From Novipirellula herctigrandis (GTDB lineage Bacteria; Planctomycetota; Planctomycetia; Pirellulales; Pirellulaceae), in contig SJPJ01000001.1 in NCBI GenBank assembly GCA_007859835.1, forward strand, positions 6,086,024-6,150,023: a stretch of DNA of 64,000 bases, read 5' to 3'. Numbering within the stretch: position 1 is the first letter of the stretch; each line of letters starts with the position of its first letter. The position numbers were made by a program, and so were the translations under genes. This document shows positions 8,525-17,291 of the stretch, piece by piece. The notes beneath the pieces were generated by a model. It saw only the letters and a program-made list of their open reading frames with translations, did no database searches and was not told where the DNA came from.

Positions 8525-9484
8525 CTATCGATAATTCGCCTTCGTCCCTGCGATAGCTTGATCGACGTTTTCGACGTCAATGATTGCCGCGCCGGATTCG
8601 ACATCGGAGGGCATAATGCCATGCCGCAAATAATGGGTTAGCTGTACCACGGGATAAAATCCTTGAACATAAGGTTGTTGATCCACGGTGCATCGAATGT
8701 GTCCCGATTGAATTAACTCGAGTGTCTTGGGTGACAAGTCGAAGCCAGCCGCCCAATACTTGCGATTGGCTTGTTCCTCCGAAAAGTTTTCCGCAATCGC
8801 GCGGCCTGCTGCCTCCGTGTCGGCTTGGCCGGTTGCCATGACGACATGGATCTCAGGGTTCTGACGAAGCGTTTCGGTGATCTTTCGTGCTCCTTCGGCC
8901 GCATCGGTGCCAGTGTTAATGACAGTCCATTTGATGTTCTTGGTTTTCAAAACATCTTGCTCGCCTCGCAAGCGATTTTCCAAGGACGAAATACCGGGGT
9001 CGTGCATGGTCATCAGAACGTGTGATCCTTTGGGGATTTGATCCAATACCGTTTCCCCCAAATGACGACCTGCCTCATACAGCAGCGGACTGACACAACT
9101 CAATCGGGCATTTTCGGTTCCACGGTCATCGGTATTGAAGCCAACGACGGGAACGCCCACTTGGATTGCCTCGGCAACCACTTGGTCGAATGCTTCGGGG
9201 TGAACCAGATTCAATGCGATTCCGTCGTAACCATCCTTGACTGCTTGGCGAACCATCTCGGCTTGCTTCGGAAAGTCAACGCCGACGGTTCCGATGAACT
9301 CGCTCGACACCCCCAATTGTTCACTGGCGTCTCGCATCCCCTTTTTAACCGGCTCAAAAAACTTTGCCTCCACAGAACAGGTAATAAAGATCAGCCGAAG
9401 CGGCTTTGGCGAATCGGCAGCACACCGGTTCGCAATTCCATGAACGAGAGTCAGGGTCAATAACGTAAGTACGACGCTTCGCAT
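8525..9484 (-). CDS. sugar-type periplasmic binding protein (Peripla_BP_4/RbsB-like), orphan
   Basis: The ATG at 9484 gives a 319-residue protein with a signal peptide (MRSVVLTLLTLTLVHGIANR). The mature part follows the ribose-binding/LacI-type fold: LRLIFITCSVEAKFFEPVKK, then DGYDGIALNLVHPEAFDQVV, VPVVGFNTDDRG, and VVMATGQADTEAAGRAIAE. It should bind a sugar or similar solute in the periplasm. No ATPase or permease gene is adjacent, so it either serves a transporter coded elsewhere or acts as a sensor ligand-binder. The region 8326-8524 before it holds only the terminator described above. Confidence 0.85.
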   Translation of the reverse strand: MRSVVLTLLTLTLVHGIANRCAADSPKPLRLIFITCSVEAKFFEPVKKGMRDASEQLGVSSEFIGTVGVDFPKQAEMVRQAVKDGYDGIALNLVHPEAFDQVVAEAIQVGVPVVGFNTDDRGTENARLSCVSPLLYEAGRHLGETVLDQIPKGSHVLMTMHDPGISSLENRLRGEQDVLKTKNIKWTVINTGTDAAEGARKITETLRQNPEIHVVMATGQADTEAAGRAIAENFSEEQANRKYWAAGFDLSPKTLELIQSGHIRCTVDQQPYVQGFYPVVQLTHYLRHGIMPSDVESGAAIIDVENVDQAIAGTKANYR

Positions 9485-9982
9485 GATCGATATCCAATCA
9501 AGTTGGGGGGCGGGTTTGCTAACGATGATTATGACGCTGAGCTGATTTTCGCCAAATCTGCCGACTTTCAATGAATCGGGTCGCCAAAAGATTCGTCTGA
9601 CGCGGCACGAAAAAGGAGTATTCTTCACAATTGACAGTGCAAAGGGGGCCTTTGGGCCCTTTTTCCTCCACATTCAGGCTGGATTTCTAGCTTCGGCCTT
9701 GGGGGAAAAATGTCACCAAGCTATACATAAGGCTAAACCGAAAGGTGCAAAAAGTGTGCACGAAGCGGTTTCCAAAGTCTAAATGGCCACTGTTATGCTG
9801 CAATTTGCCACTAGACTGAATTGTTCTGCAGGTCATGCGCCGCCATAACCCCAAGCGAATCGTCTCCTTTTGATGCCAAGTGGCATATTTGACGACACTT
9901 GGCAGGCGTTTTTCGCGTTTCCGCCAGCTGCAACCTGCAAATCCCCGTCCAAAACAACAAAATACAACGAACAGCCTTTCTT
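9485..9982. other. 498-bp divergent intergenic region
   Basis: It lies between the orphan binding-protein gene and the RG-rich protein gene. A GC-rich hairpin with a T-tract is visible at 9641-9665 (AAAGGG against CCCTTT with GGCC inside), but it does not follow any gene end on the plus strand. I see no other gene or RNA. Confidence 0.5.
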
Positions 9983-11713
9983 ATGAGATCAGATCACTGG
10001 AACTTCCTAGCCAATTTGCTGGGAACCCCTGCCGGAGCCGAACCGCCAAAATCGGAAGAACCTGCGACGGAACCTGAACAAAAGTCTCCTCAAATGGAGG
10101 AGCAATCGGAGGAACAAGAGGAACCCGCTGCTCAAACGCAGCCTGTCGAGCCCGAAGAGAACGTTGAGCAACCGGCAGTGGCTCCAGAAGAACCCGAAGA
10201 GGACATGCCCGAATCGGTCGAAGATGTCATCGAAGCGTTGCGTTCGGTGAAGCCTCCAGCAGTCATTCCGGGCTTCGGACCGCCGAAAAAATCGGTCGTC
10301 GCGTCAAGCACGCCTTCTTCCAGCCGCCCATCGGTAAACGCTCCACCGGCGAAACCGAAGTTCGATGAGCCTAAAGACGAGCCCGCTGCATCGGCACCCA
10401 ACTCGGTTTTCGAGGGCGAAGATGATCCAGAAGAGATGGATCAAGCTTGGGGTAGCCTGGCGAGTCAACTAGGCGTCAAGGTTGACAAGATGGCCGCGGA
10501 TGAATCGCTAGAAGCGACTCAAGAAAAGCCCCGTCGAGACACACCCCGTCGAGAAACCCGACGACCAGCGGCAAAACCTCCATCCAAATCAAACGAATTT
10601 GGAACCGGACTGGGAGTCGATCTTGGGCCTGAGTCGGTTGAGGACGAGAGCGACGATGATTTCGCGTCGAATGTCGTTAGCGAGCCTCCGAAGCAGGATC
10701 GTGAAGACGGCAATAGTCGCGGTCGTAACCGAAATCGAGACCGCGGTTCACGCGATGATAGCCGACCGAATCGTGGGCGTCGTGGAGAGCCGGCCGCGAA
10801 ACTTGATGAAGTCTTGTCGAAGCCACGAGCGTTTGATGATGACGATACCGAGGACGAGGTGCAAAGCGAAGCTTCCAGCGAGACTCGCGAAGCCCGAGAA
10901 AGTCGTGAAAACCGCGAAGAAGGTTCGCGACCACGTCGCCGTGGTCGACGTCGTGGTGTTCGACAACGGATCAGCGAAGAAGAAAGCTCGCAAGGAGAAA
11001 ACGTAGATCGGTCCAGAACGTCTCGCTCGGAGGAAGACGAGGATCGTCCAGTTCGCGAATCAAAGCGGGGATCACGCAGTCGAAAACCGAGTTTCGCGGG
11101 TGAGCTCGTAGACGATGATGATAAGGACTTGCCATCGGACTTGTTTGTTGACGACGATGATGTTGAAGCGTCCGTGACCGCAAGCGGTGAAGCGTCGGAC
11201 GATGACGAAGAAACAACTCGTGGGCGATCGCGTCGCCGGGGACGTCGAGGGGGACGCCGAGGTCGTGGTCGCGATGGTGCAAAGGAGCAAACCGATGGCC
11301 CACGCGAAGAGCGTCTAGACGAAGTGGATGATACGCTCGGTCGCTCATCGGCGTTTGACGACGATCATGAAGATGCCGAAGAAGTGGAAGAGATTCGCCG
11401 AGGCCGTAGACGATCGCGATCAGGTCGTGATCAGGCAGGTCGTGATCAGGCAGACGATCGTGGTGAGAGAGCGTCTCGCGATGAATCATCACGCGATGAA
11501 GGTCGTGACGACGAACCACGCGGTCGAAGGCGCGGCCGCGGACGTGGTCGAGGTGGTGAATCGGAAAGCAGAGAACAGGCCGAACCGCGGCCCAATGTCC
11601 CGACATGGCTTGAGACCGTCTCGGTGCTTGTTGATTCCAACGTTGAAAACCACAAAAAATCACCCGCTCGAGGCGGCGGTGGTGGCGGACGCGGACGAGG
11701 CAGACGCCGCTAG
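9983..11713 (+). CDS. large disordered acidic/RG-rich protein
   Basis: The ATG at 9983 gives a 576-residue product that is almost wholly low-complexity. The first third is rich in Glu, Pro and Ala. The rest alternates acidic blocks (DDDDTEDEV, DDEDADEV-like) with Arg/Gly clusters (RRRGRRRG, RGRSRRRGRRGGRRGRGR). It ends in GGGGGGRGRGRRR. RG-rich tails of this kind bind RNA or single-stranded nucleic acid in other proteins, so an RNA-associated role is plausible but unproven. No folded domain is visible except perhaps the first 20 residues (MRSDHWNFLANLLGT). A strong terminator follows. The long frames on the opposite strand are shadows of the biased codons. Confidence 0.75.
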   Translation: MRSDHWNFLANLLGTPAGAEPPKSEEPATEPEQKSPQMEEQSEEQEEPAAQTQPVEPEENVEQPAVAPEEPEEDMPESVEDVIEALRSVKPPAVIPGFGPPKKSVVASSTPSSSRPSVNAPPAKPKFDEPKDEPAASAPNSVFEGEDDPEEMDQAWGSLASQLGVKVDKMAADESLEATQEKPRRDTPRRETRRPAAKPPSKSNEFGTGLGVDLGPESVEDESDDDFASNVVSEPPKQDREDGNSRGRNRNRDRGSRDDSRPNRGRRGEPAAKLDEVLSKPRAFDDDDTEDEVQSEASSETREARESRENREEGSRPRRRGRRRGVRQRISEEESSQGENVDRSRTSRSEEDEDRPVRESKRGSRSRKPSFAGELVDDDDKDLPSDLFVDDDDVEASVTASGEASDDDEETTRGRSRRRGRRGGRRGRGRDGAKEQTDGPREERLDEVDDTLGRSSAFDDDHEDAEEVEEIRRGRRRSRSGRDQAGRDQADDRGERASRDESSRDEGRDDEPRGRRRGRGRGRGGESESREQAEPRPNVPTWLETVSVLVDSNVENHKKSPARGGGGGGRGRGRRR

Positions 11714-11728
11714 AAGCGATTAGGGAAC

Positions 11729-11762
11729 AAAGGGGAACTCGCAAAGAGTTCCCCTTTTTTTC
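11729..11762 (+). terminator. rho-independent terminator between convergent genes
   Basis: An AAGGGGAACTC stem pairs with GAGTTCCCCTT around a GCAAA loop, followed by a T-tract. It lies 15 bp after the RG-rich gene and 20 bp from the proS stop. The A-rich 5' side may let it work weakly for proS as well. Confidence 0.9.
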
Positions 11763-11781
11763 TGATCGGGGCAATTCTCTG

Positions 11782-13296
11782 CTAGTAGGCCTTGGCAAAG
11801 ATTGCTTTTTGCGTGGTCTCTTCACCGGTCAAAAAGCAGACGCCACTTTCCTGTTTCGCATTTCGCGGAACGCAGCGGATTGTAACTTTCAACTCTTTCA
11901 GTAGTGCATCGACCTTTTCCTCGCTCGAGAAGAAGCAGTTGGCGAAACCACCGTGAATCTCAGGCTGTTCTTCGTTTTTGGGCGTAAAGAACTTGCGGAA
12001 GGCTTTCTCGCTGGTGATCTCCACCGTGTTGTCTTCGCGCATTTTCAATGCTCGATCGAATAGGCCTTGCTGCATCTCGCCGAGCAATTCAGCAATCGAG
12101 CTAACAAATTCATTGCGGCCTATTCCGTAGCTCTTTGGTTGATCACGACGGCCAACAAAGACAGACCCTTTTCCAATATCCTTCGGTCCTACTTCGACAC
12201 GAACTGGTACGCCACGTTTGACGTGATACCATTTCTTTTCACCGCCTCGGACATCACGATCATCGACCTCCACTCGTACCGGCATGCCTGCGTATGTTTG
12301 ATCGGTGAGTTCTTTGCGAAGCGACTCGACATATTCGATCACTTCGGTTCGCTGAGCATCGTCGCGATAGATTGGCAGAATCACGATTTGAGCCGGAGCC
12401 AATCGTGGCGGAATGACGAACCCATCATCATCGCTGTGCGACATAATGATCGCGCCGACCAACCGCGTTGACACGCCCCAGCTTGTGGTCCAGGCATATT
12501 CGCGTTCGCCATTTTCAGCTTGGAACATGATCTCTTGAGCCTTCGAAAAATTCTGGCCCAAGAAGTGACTTGTTCCCGCTTGCAGCGCCTTGCGGTCTTG
12601 CATCATCGCTTCAATCGACAGCGTTTCGATGGCTCCTGGGAATCGCTCCGCTGGCGTCTTACTGCCGACAATCACTGGCATCGCCATCCAATTTTCGGCA
12701 AAGTCCGCATAGACATCGACCATCCGTTCGGTTTCTTCAATGGCTTCTTCGGATGTCGCGTGGACCGTATGTCCTTCTTGCCAGAGGAATTCGGCGGTGC
12801 GAAGGAACATCCGCGTCCGCATTTCCCAGCGAACGACGTTGGCCCATTGGTTGATCAGGATCGGCAAGTCGCGGTAGCTTTGAACCCATTTGGCGTAGGT
12901 TGCACCGATGATCGTTTCGCTAGTGGGGCGCACAATGAGCGGTTCTTCGAGTTTGCCGGCCGGCATGAGGCCACCGTTGGGATCCGGTTCGAGGCGGTGG
13001 TGTGTGACCACCGCACATTCCTTGGCAAAGCCTTCGACGTGCTCAGCCTCTTTCTCGAGATAGCTCATCGGAATGAACAGCGGGAAATAAGCGTTTTGAT
13101 GCCCTGTCGCTTTAAACATGTCATCGAGTGCTCGCTGCATGTTCTCCCATAACCGGTATCCCCACGGTTTGATGACCATACAGCCGCGAACCGGTGAATT
13201 TTCAGCCAAATCTGCTGCTCGGATCACTTGTTGGTACCACTCGGGGTAGTCTTCGGCGCGAGTCGGTTGGATGGCGGTTTTGGGAGCTTTTGCCAT
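11782..13296 (-). CDS. proS: prolyl-tRNA synthetase, short (archaeal/eukaryote-like) type
   Basis: The enzyme charges tRNA-Pro. From the ATG at 13296 it has 504 residues, the length of the ProRS type that lacks the bacterial editing insertion. Class II features are clear: PTSETIIGATYAKWVQSYRD, motif 2 around RWEMRTRMFLRTAEFLWQEG, and HATSEEAIEETERM. The C-terminus ends in AKAY; a terminal tyrosine is a hallmark of this subtype. Three Cys (FANCFF, IRCVPR, GVCFLT) remain of the C-terminal domain that binds zinc in some relatives. Many bacteria, including other planctomycetes as far as I know, use this type, so it is not by itself evidence of recent transfer. Confidence 0.95.
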   Translation of the reverse strand: MAKAPKTAIQPTRAEDYPEWYQQVIRAADLAENSPVRGCMVIKPWGYRLWENMQRALDDMFKATGHQNAYFPLFIPMSYLEKEAEHVEGFAKECAVVTHHRLEPDPNGGLMPAGKLEEPLIVRPTSETIIGATYAKWVQSYRDLPILINQWANVVRWEMRTRMFLRTAEFLWQEGHTVHATSEEAIEETERMVDVYADFAENWMAMPVIVGSKTPAERFPGAIETLSIEAMMQDRKALQAGTSHFLGQNFSKAQEIMFQAENGEREYAWTTSWGVSTRLVGAIIMSHSDDDGFVIPPRLAPAQIVILPIYRDDAQRTEVIEYVESLRKELTDQTYAGMPVRVEVDDRDVRGGEKKWYHVKRGVPVRVEVGPKDIGKGSVFVGRRDQPKSYGIGRNEFVSSIAELLGEMQQGLFDRALKMREDNTVEITSEKAFRKFFTPKNEEQPEIHGGFANCFFSSEEKVDALLKELKVTIRCVPRNAKQESGVCFLTGEETTQKAIFAKAY

Positions 13297-13540
13297 GGTG
13301 GTCAATCACAGGGGCAGGAGTGAAAACAGAACGAAAACGCGATTTACAGATTGTGATGCTGCGGCAGCTTTTGCCAAGGCCCGGTAAACGCAGAAAAACC
13401 GTGCTTGGAGGCGACAAGTCACCACACTTGAAAAATGCATCCCGGTATAACCGATTGGTAGGTTCATTCGTTAAACTAAGGGGAACTGTGGAAGCGCGTT
13501 GGTGCTCCTAGAAGCGTTCTCCCCCTTTTGGCGTGAAGAA

Positions 13541-13924
13541 ATGAGTGAAGACTCCGAAGAACTGTTTGAACGGATTGGCGGTACCTTGGGTTTGACGAAT
13601 ATTGTCAACTCGATGTACGAAAAAGTGTTAGCGGATCCCGAGCTCGCTCCGATTTTTGAACATGCCAACATGGATCGGATTCGAAAAATGCAGTTTGAGT
13701 TTTTAGCAGGCGCGTTCGATGGACCGCTGAATTACGCCGGCGTCGAATTGACGGCCGCCCATCGAAACCGCGGCATTCGGGCTCATCATTTTGCCCAATT
13801 TTGCACGCACTTTGCCGAAGCAGCTCGTGAGCATGGGGCGACCGATCGCGATATCGACATGGCGTTGGGGCGATTGGCAACGTACAAAGACAAAATCACC
13901 GGCGATAGTAATGTCGATGGGTGA
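13541..13924 (+). CDS. group I truncated hemoglobin
   Basis: The ATG at 13541 gives a 127-residue 2-over-2 globin. The B-helix has YEKVLADPELAPIF with Tyr26 at position B10, typical of ligand-stabilising trHbN. KMQFEFLAGAFDGPLNYAG matches the E-helix and the following loop. The proximal heme ligand is His74 in TAAHRNRGI (F8). Such proteins bind O2 or NO and often detoxify NO. The gene stands alone between divergent proS and convergent DJ-1/PfpI. A TTG/GTG-like upstream extension to 13499 is unlikely because the family starts near this ATG. Confidence 0.92.
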   Translation: MSEDSEELFERIGGTLGLTNIVNSMYEKVLADPELAPIFEHANMDRIRKMQFEFLAGAFDGPLNYAGVELTAAHRNRGIRAHHFAQFCTHFAEAAREHGATDRDIDMALGRLATYKDKITGDSNVDG

Positions 13925-13940
13925 GGTATGTAGGTCTTGG

Positions 13941-14005
13941 CTGGCCGCGTGATTTGGCCGTGTGGCTTGGCCGTGTGACTTGGCCGTGTGACTTGGCCGT
14001 GTGAC
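13941..14005. repeat. 13-bp tandem repeat, 5 copies
   Basis: The unit TTGGCCGTGTGAC is repeated at 13954, 13967, 13980 and 13993, preceded by a degenerate copy at 13941 (CTGGCCGCGTGAT). The array fills most of the gap between the convergent truncated-hemoglobin and DJ-1/PfpI genes. No terminator hairpin is visible in the gap. Confidence 0.9.
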
Positions 14006-14030
14006 CTGTTTGTGTCTATCCCCAATGCGA

Positions 14031-14567
14031 TTAGCTCATTCGGGCAATAATCGCTCGGCAGAAGTCGGGTAAATCGTCCGGGCGCCGGCTACTGATGTGA
14101 TGACCGTCGACGACGACACTAGCGTCTTCGTAAATCGCACCTGCGTTGACAAGGTCGTCCTTGATTCCAGGTGACCCGGTCACTCGTACGCCACGGTACA
14201 CACCAGCGGAAATGGGAATCCATCCACCGTGGCAAATCGCGGCAATCGGTTTAAGTGCAATGTCAAAATCTCGCACCAATTGCAGTACCAATGGGTCGCG
14301 TCGCAGCTTGTCGGGCATGAATCCGCCAGGCACGATCAACGCGTCAAATTCTCGTTCGGATACCTCTTCGAATGATTTGTCGCTTGTGCAAGGATAGCCA
14401 TGCTTTCCGTTGTAATGCGTTTTCGCTTTCGGCCCGGCCATCACCGTGGTCGCACCTGCTTCTTCAAGCCGGAGCTTTGGGTACCAAAGTTCAAGGTCCT
14501 CGTAGATTTCGCCGGTGAAAAGGAGAACACGTTTTCCGCTCAGCGGCAGAGGGGCCTGTGTCGTCAT
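14031..14567 (-). CDS. DJ-1/PfpI family protein
   Basis: The ATG at 14567 gives 178 residues. The nucleophile elbow is AAICHGGW with Cys112 and His113, and the partner acid is probably Glu20 in LFTGEIYEDLELWYP. FDALIVPGGFMPDKLR matches the family. Members act as deglycases, chaperones or proteases; the exact activity cannot be decided here. It lies 38 bp downstream of the PII gene on the same strand and may be co-transcribed with it. Confidence 0.88.
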   Translation of the reverse strand: MTTQAPLPLSGKRVLLFTGEIYEDLELWYPKLRLEEAGATTVMAGPKAKTHYNGKHGYPCTSDKSFEEVSEREFDALIVPGGFMPDKLRRDPLVLQLVRDFDIALKPIAAICHGGWIPISAGVYRGVRVTGSPGIKDDLVNAGAIYEDASVVVDGHHISSRRPDDLPDFCRAIIARMS

Positions 14568-14605
14568 CTTTGAGGTCGCCTTTGTTGAGTTGAAAATCGA
14601 TTGCT

Positions 14606-14944
14606 CTAGATCGCTTCGGAGCCACGTTCGCCGGTTCGAATTCGAATGCAATCATCCATCGGTAAGACGAATATCTTACCGTCGCCAATTTCACCAGAGT
14701 AACCGCCAGCCAAGATCGCATCGACGGTGGGTTTGACGAATTCCTCGTTTACCGCAATTTGCAATTGGACTTTGCGAAGCAAGTTGATGCTGAATTCATG
14801 GCCACGGTAGACACCCGTTTGACCTTTTTGGCGTCCGAAGCCTTGGCAATCCATCACCGTCAATCGAAAGACATCGACTTTGGTTAGCGCTTCTTTGACC
14901 GCTTCAAGTTTACTCGGTTGGATGATGGCGATGATGAGCTTCAC
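14606..14944 (-). CDS. glnB: nitrogen regulatory protein PII
   Basis: The 112-residue protein starts at a GTG and carries the PII signatures: MKLIIAIIQPSKLEAVKEAL, the T-loop GFGRQKGQTGVYRGHEF, and the B/C-loop GEIGDGKIFVLP...IRIRTGE. PII senses ATP/ADP and 2-oxoglutarate and controls nitrogen targets, commonly the ammonium channel coded upstream here. By direct count, position 51 is Phe rather than the Tyr that is uridylylated in proteobacteria, and position 49 is His rather than Ser. Control by T-loop uridylylation or Ser49 phosphorylation is therefore not expected. A terminator separates it from the amt gene upstream. Confidence 0.95.
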   Translation of the reverse strand: MKLIIAIIQPSKLEAVKEALTKVDVFRLTVMDCQGFGRQKGQTGVYRGHEFSINLLRKVQLQIAVNEEFVKPTVDAILAGGYSGEIGDGKIFVLPMDDCIRIRTGERGSEAI

Positions 14945-15060
14945 GGGATTTCTTCAAGCGTGGAGGACGGTGCCAAAAGGGCGTGCTTATTTTAGTTGGA
15001 AATGGCATCCTTGGTCAGGGGTTCATGGCGCGCGTTTGGATCGATCCGATCAGACCAACT

Positions 15061-15103
15061 GAAAAGAGAAAAAGAGCCGACCCGCGTAAACGCGGGTCGG
15101 CTC
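15061..15103 (-). terminator. strong rho-independent terminator, minus strand
   Basis: A perfect 13-bp stem (GAGCCGACCCGCG with CGCGGGTCGGCTC) closes a 4-nt loop at 15087-15090. On the minus strand it is followed by TTTTTCTCTTTTC. It ends transcription coming from the amt side, about 260 bp after the amt stop. Confidence 0.92.
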
Positions 15104-15364
15104 GATCGTGACGTTCTTAGATGCCGAAGCTTTGTAAGAAAACCCCGACCCGGACGAATGAGGCGGACATCCGCCGCGGGCCATTGGGGCTTCTTCTGGC
15201 CCAGGCAAGAGCCAAGAAGTCAAGCGTTAGTTGATTCGCTGACTGTGGCGTCAGGCTATTTTTACTTACCGGGCTGCTCCGCCGGGCACAACCTTGAGAT
15301 CCTTTCTCGTGTGACTCCGGCGGAGCTGCGGTAGGTAGTTCTGTACTCAGACAATCGTCGCAAA
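15104..15364 (-). other. 261-bp stretch between amt stop and its terminator
   Basis: Transcripts from amt would carry this unusually long tail before the terminator. An open frame crosses it on the minus strand, but it overlaps amt in another frame and has no recognisable protein character. It could be a long 3' untranslated region or contain a small RNA ending at the terminator. I cannot identify a known RNA family. Confidence 0.4.
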
Positions 15365-16783
15365 CTATGCGATCGATCCGCCTGAAATTGCATCCGAAGG
15401 GTAAGCATGCATGCCGTGCTCGGAGATATCCAAACCAGCTTGCTCTTCCTCCGGCGAAACTCGAAGCATTCCGATGGCTTTCAGGATTGCGAACAAGATG
15501 AACATTGTGACAAATGCCCATAGGCAGATTGCGCTCGTACCAACGATTTGAGCGATCCATGGTTTGCCGCCGAAAACAGCTGCAGCAAGACAGCCCCAGA
15601 TTCCGCAGAGACCATGAACAGGCCAAGCACCCACAGGGTCGTCAATCTTCATTTTGTCAAGCAACAGCACACCGAGGAGAACCAACAGACCAGCGATGGC
15701 TCCGATGATTAAGGCGCTAATGTTCGTAACACAGTCGGCGTTGGCGGTAATCCCAACCAAGCCACCGAGCGCACCGTTGAGTGCCATCGTTAAGTCAGGC
15801 TTGCCAAACAGGAGCCATGCGGCTGCCAAGCAGCTCACTGCTCCCGCAGCAGGTGCAAGTGTCGTGTTGACGGCGACGAGCATGGTATTGACGACCGAGT
15901 CGTAATCGCCGAAGGCCAAGACGCTACCGGGGTTAAATCCGTACCAACCGATCCAAAGGATGAATACACCCAAGGCCGCAAATGTAACGTTATGTCCGGG
16001 AAGAGGAACGCTCTTACCATCGGTTGTGAATCGTCCAATCCGGGGGCCAAGGATGATCGCACCGGCTAAGCCAGCGAAGCCGCCAACTGCGTGGACCACT
16101 GCACTGCCCGCAAAGTCATGGAAGCCCATGTCGTGAAGCCAGCCGTAACCCCACTTCCAAGAACCGCTGACTGGGTAAATCAAACCCGTCAACAACGCGC
16201 TGTAGATCAAGTAAGCACCGAACTTCATTCGGCCAGCCACTGCGCCGGAAACGATTGTTGCCGCCGTCGCCGCGAAGGCAACTTGGAACAAAAAGTCGAC
16301 CTGGGGGTCAAACGTATCGGTTTGAGAACCAGGGGCGATCGCAAAGATGCGGCTCGAATCAATGCTTAAGTATTCGCCTTGAGTGACTTCTTCGGTGAAT
16401 CCCGGATACATGATCGCGTATCCGACACCAAAGAAAAGAATCACTCCCACACCCAAGTCCATCACATTCTTTGCAAGGATGTTGACGGTATTCTTGGCAG
16501 AGTTCATGCCGACTTCGACCATCGCGAAGCCTGCTTGCATGAACACAACCAAAACCGCACAAATAAACAGCATGATGTTTTCGATGGCAAATTTATTGTT
16601 TGCCGCCTGGTCCATCTCAACTACAGCTGCATCGACTGCGTCCGCGTCGGTTGCATCTGCAACCTCCGTGACTGCCGCAGACTCATCCTGAGCCGATGCG
16701 ACCGACGCGAACGTCAAGCCGACTCCCATCATCCCCAAACACACGAACAGGGTGAGCATTGGTGCTCGTAAATTTTGTAACAT
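15365..16783 (-). CDS. amt: ammonium transporter (Amt/MEP/Rh) with signal peptide
   Basis: The 472-residue protein carries ammonium across the inner membrane. A cleavable-looking signal peptide (residues 1-31) precedes an acidic extension of about 30 residues (VADATDADAVDAAVVEMD). About 11 membrane helices then follow. The twin pore histidines are His231 (SAVVHAVGGFAG) and His390 (AWPVHGLCGIWG), and the substrate vestibule motif QAGFAMVEVGMNSAKNT is present. The gene lies upstream of the PII gene on the same strand, the usual regulator pairing, although a terminator divides them. An Amt with a signal peptide places the N-terminus in the periplasm, as expected for 11 helices. Confidence 0.95.
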   Translation of the reverse strand: MLQNLRAPMLTLFVCLGMMGVGLTFASVASAQDESAAVTEVADATDADAVDAAVVEMDQAANNKFAIENIMLFICAVLVVFMQAGFAMVEVGMNSAKNTVNILAKNVMDLGVGVILFFGVGYAIMYPGFTEEVTQGEYLSIDSSRIFAIAPGSQTDTFDPQVDFLFQVAFAATAATIVSGAVAGRMKFGAYLIYSALLTGLIYPVSGSWKWGYGWLHDMGFHDFAGSAVVHAVGGFAGLAGAIILGPRIGRFTTDGKSVPLPGHNVTFAALGVFILWIGWYGFNPGSVLAFGDYDSVVNTMLVAVNTTLAPAAGAVSCLAAAWLLFGKPDLTMALNGALGGLVGITANADCVTNISALIIGAIAGLLVLLGVLLLDKMKIDDPVGAWPVHGLCGIWGCLAAAVFGGKPWIAQIVGTSAICLWAFVTMFILFAILKAIGMLRVSPEEEQAGLDISEHGMHAYPSDAISGGSIA

Positions 16784-17221
16784 AGAACTCGCCTACTTTC
16801 TTTCTTCTCTTGCGATGTGAAACCAATTGGAGGAACGAACAACCACAACGGTTGTTTGCCTGATACTTGCTGAGGAAGCGGCGGATGTTCAAGGTTTCTC
16901 ACTATCAACTCCTGCCCGGGCCATAAATAATCGCTCGCGAGCCGATCGCTGTAGAAAACAGGTTCCGCCATTCCACGCCAAAAGGGTTAGCACGCGCTGG
17001 GCCAAACTTTCGTGCCTTCGCGGAGGTGTTGTGTCTAAGTGGCTGTAGGTAAAAGACTTAAGAAATTGAATTTTTCTTGATTTGCCGTTGTTTTCGCCAA
17101 AACCGGAAGAGTCAAAGCCCAGTGCTTAGGCATTTGATATAGGTGGTGCCTGGATAGCAGGCAGGCAATGACTGCGTCGATATTCGCAGCCGTCGGAAGG
17201 CCAATTTGGCGCGTAGCAAAC
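16784..17221. other. intergenic region upstream of amt
   Basis: About 440 bp separate the amt start from the porin terminator. It must hold the amt promoter. A purine-rich stretch (AGAAGAAAGAAAGTAGGCGAG on the minus strand, near 16785-16805) precedes the ATG. I found no clear sigma-54 or NtcA-type site and no gene. Confidence 0.5.
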
Positions 17222-17256
17222 GAAAAAAAGACGAGCCCTTGCTTTCGCAAGAACCC
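17222..17256 (-). terminator. rho-independent terminator after first porin
   Basis: On the minus strand a 10-bp stem (GGGTTCTTGC with GCAAGGGCTC, three G-T pairs) closes a GAAA tetraloop, followed by a run of T. It lies about 35 bp after the porin stop. Confidence 0.85.
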
Positions 17257-17291
17257 GCCTTTTCAGGATGGTAGTCGTTTTTGTCAGATGA

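Noticed and set aside
10971..11825. 284-codon frame on the minus strand within the RG-rich gene
   Set aside because: It is antisense to a codon-biased Arg/Asp-rich gene, giving a His/Arg/Leu-rich peptide with no domain.
12520..13152. 210-codon plus-strand frame opposite proS
   Set aside because: proS is certain on the other strand; the frame has no recognisable features.
11782..13296. Horizontal transfer of proS from archaea
   Set aside because: The short ProRS type is spread across many bacteria, so type alone is not evidence of a recent event.
15117..15626. 169-codon frame spanning the amt 3' end and its tail
   Set aside because: Half of it overlaps amt in another frame, and no protein pattern is present in the remainder.
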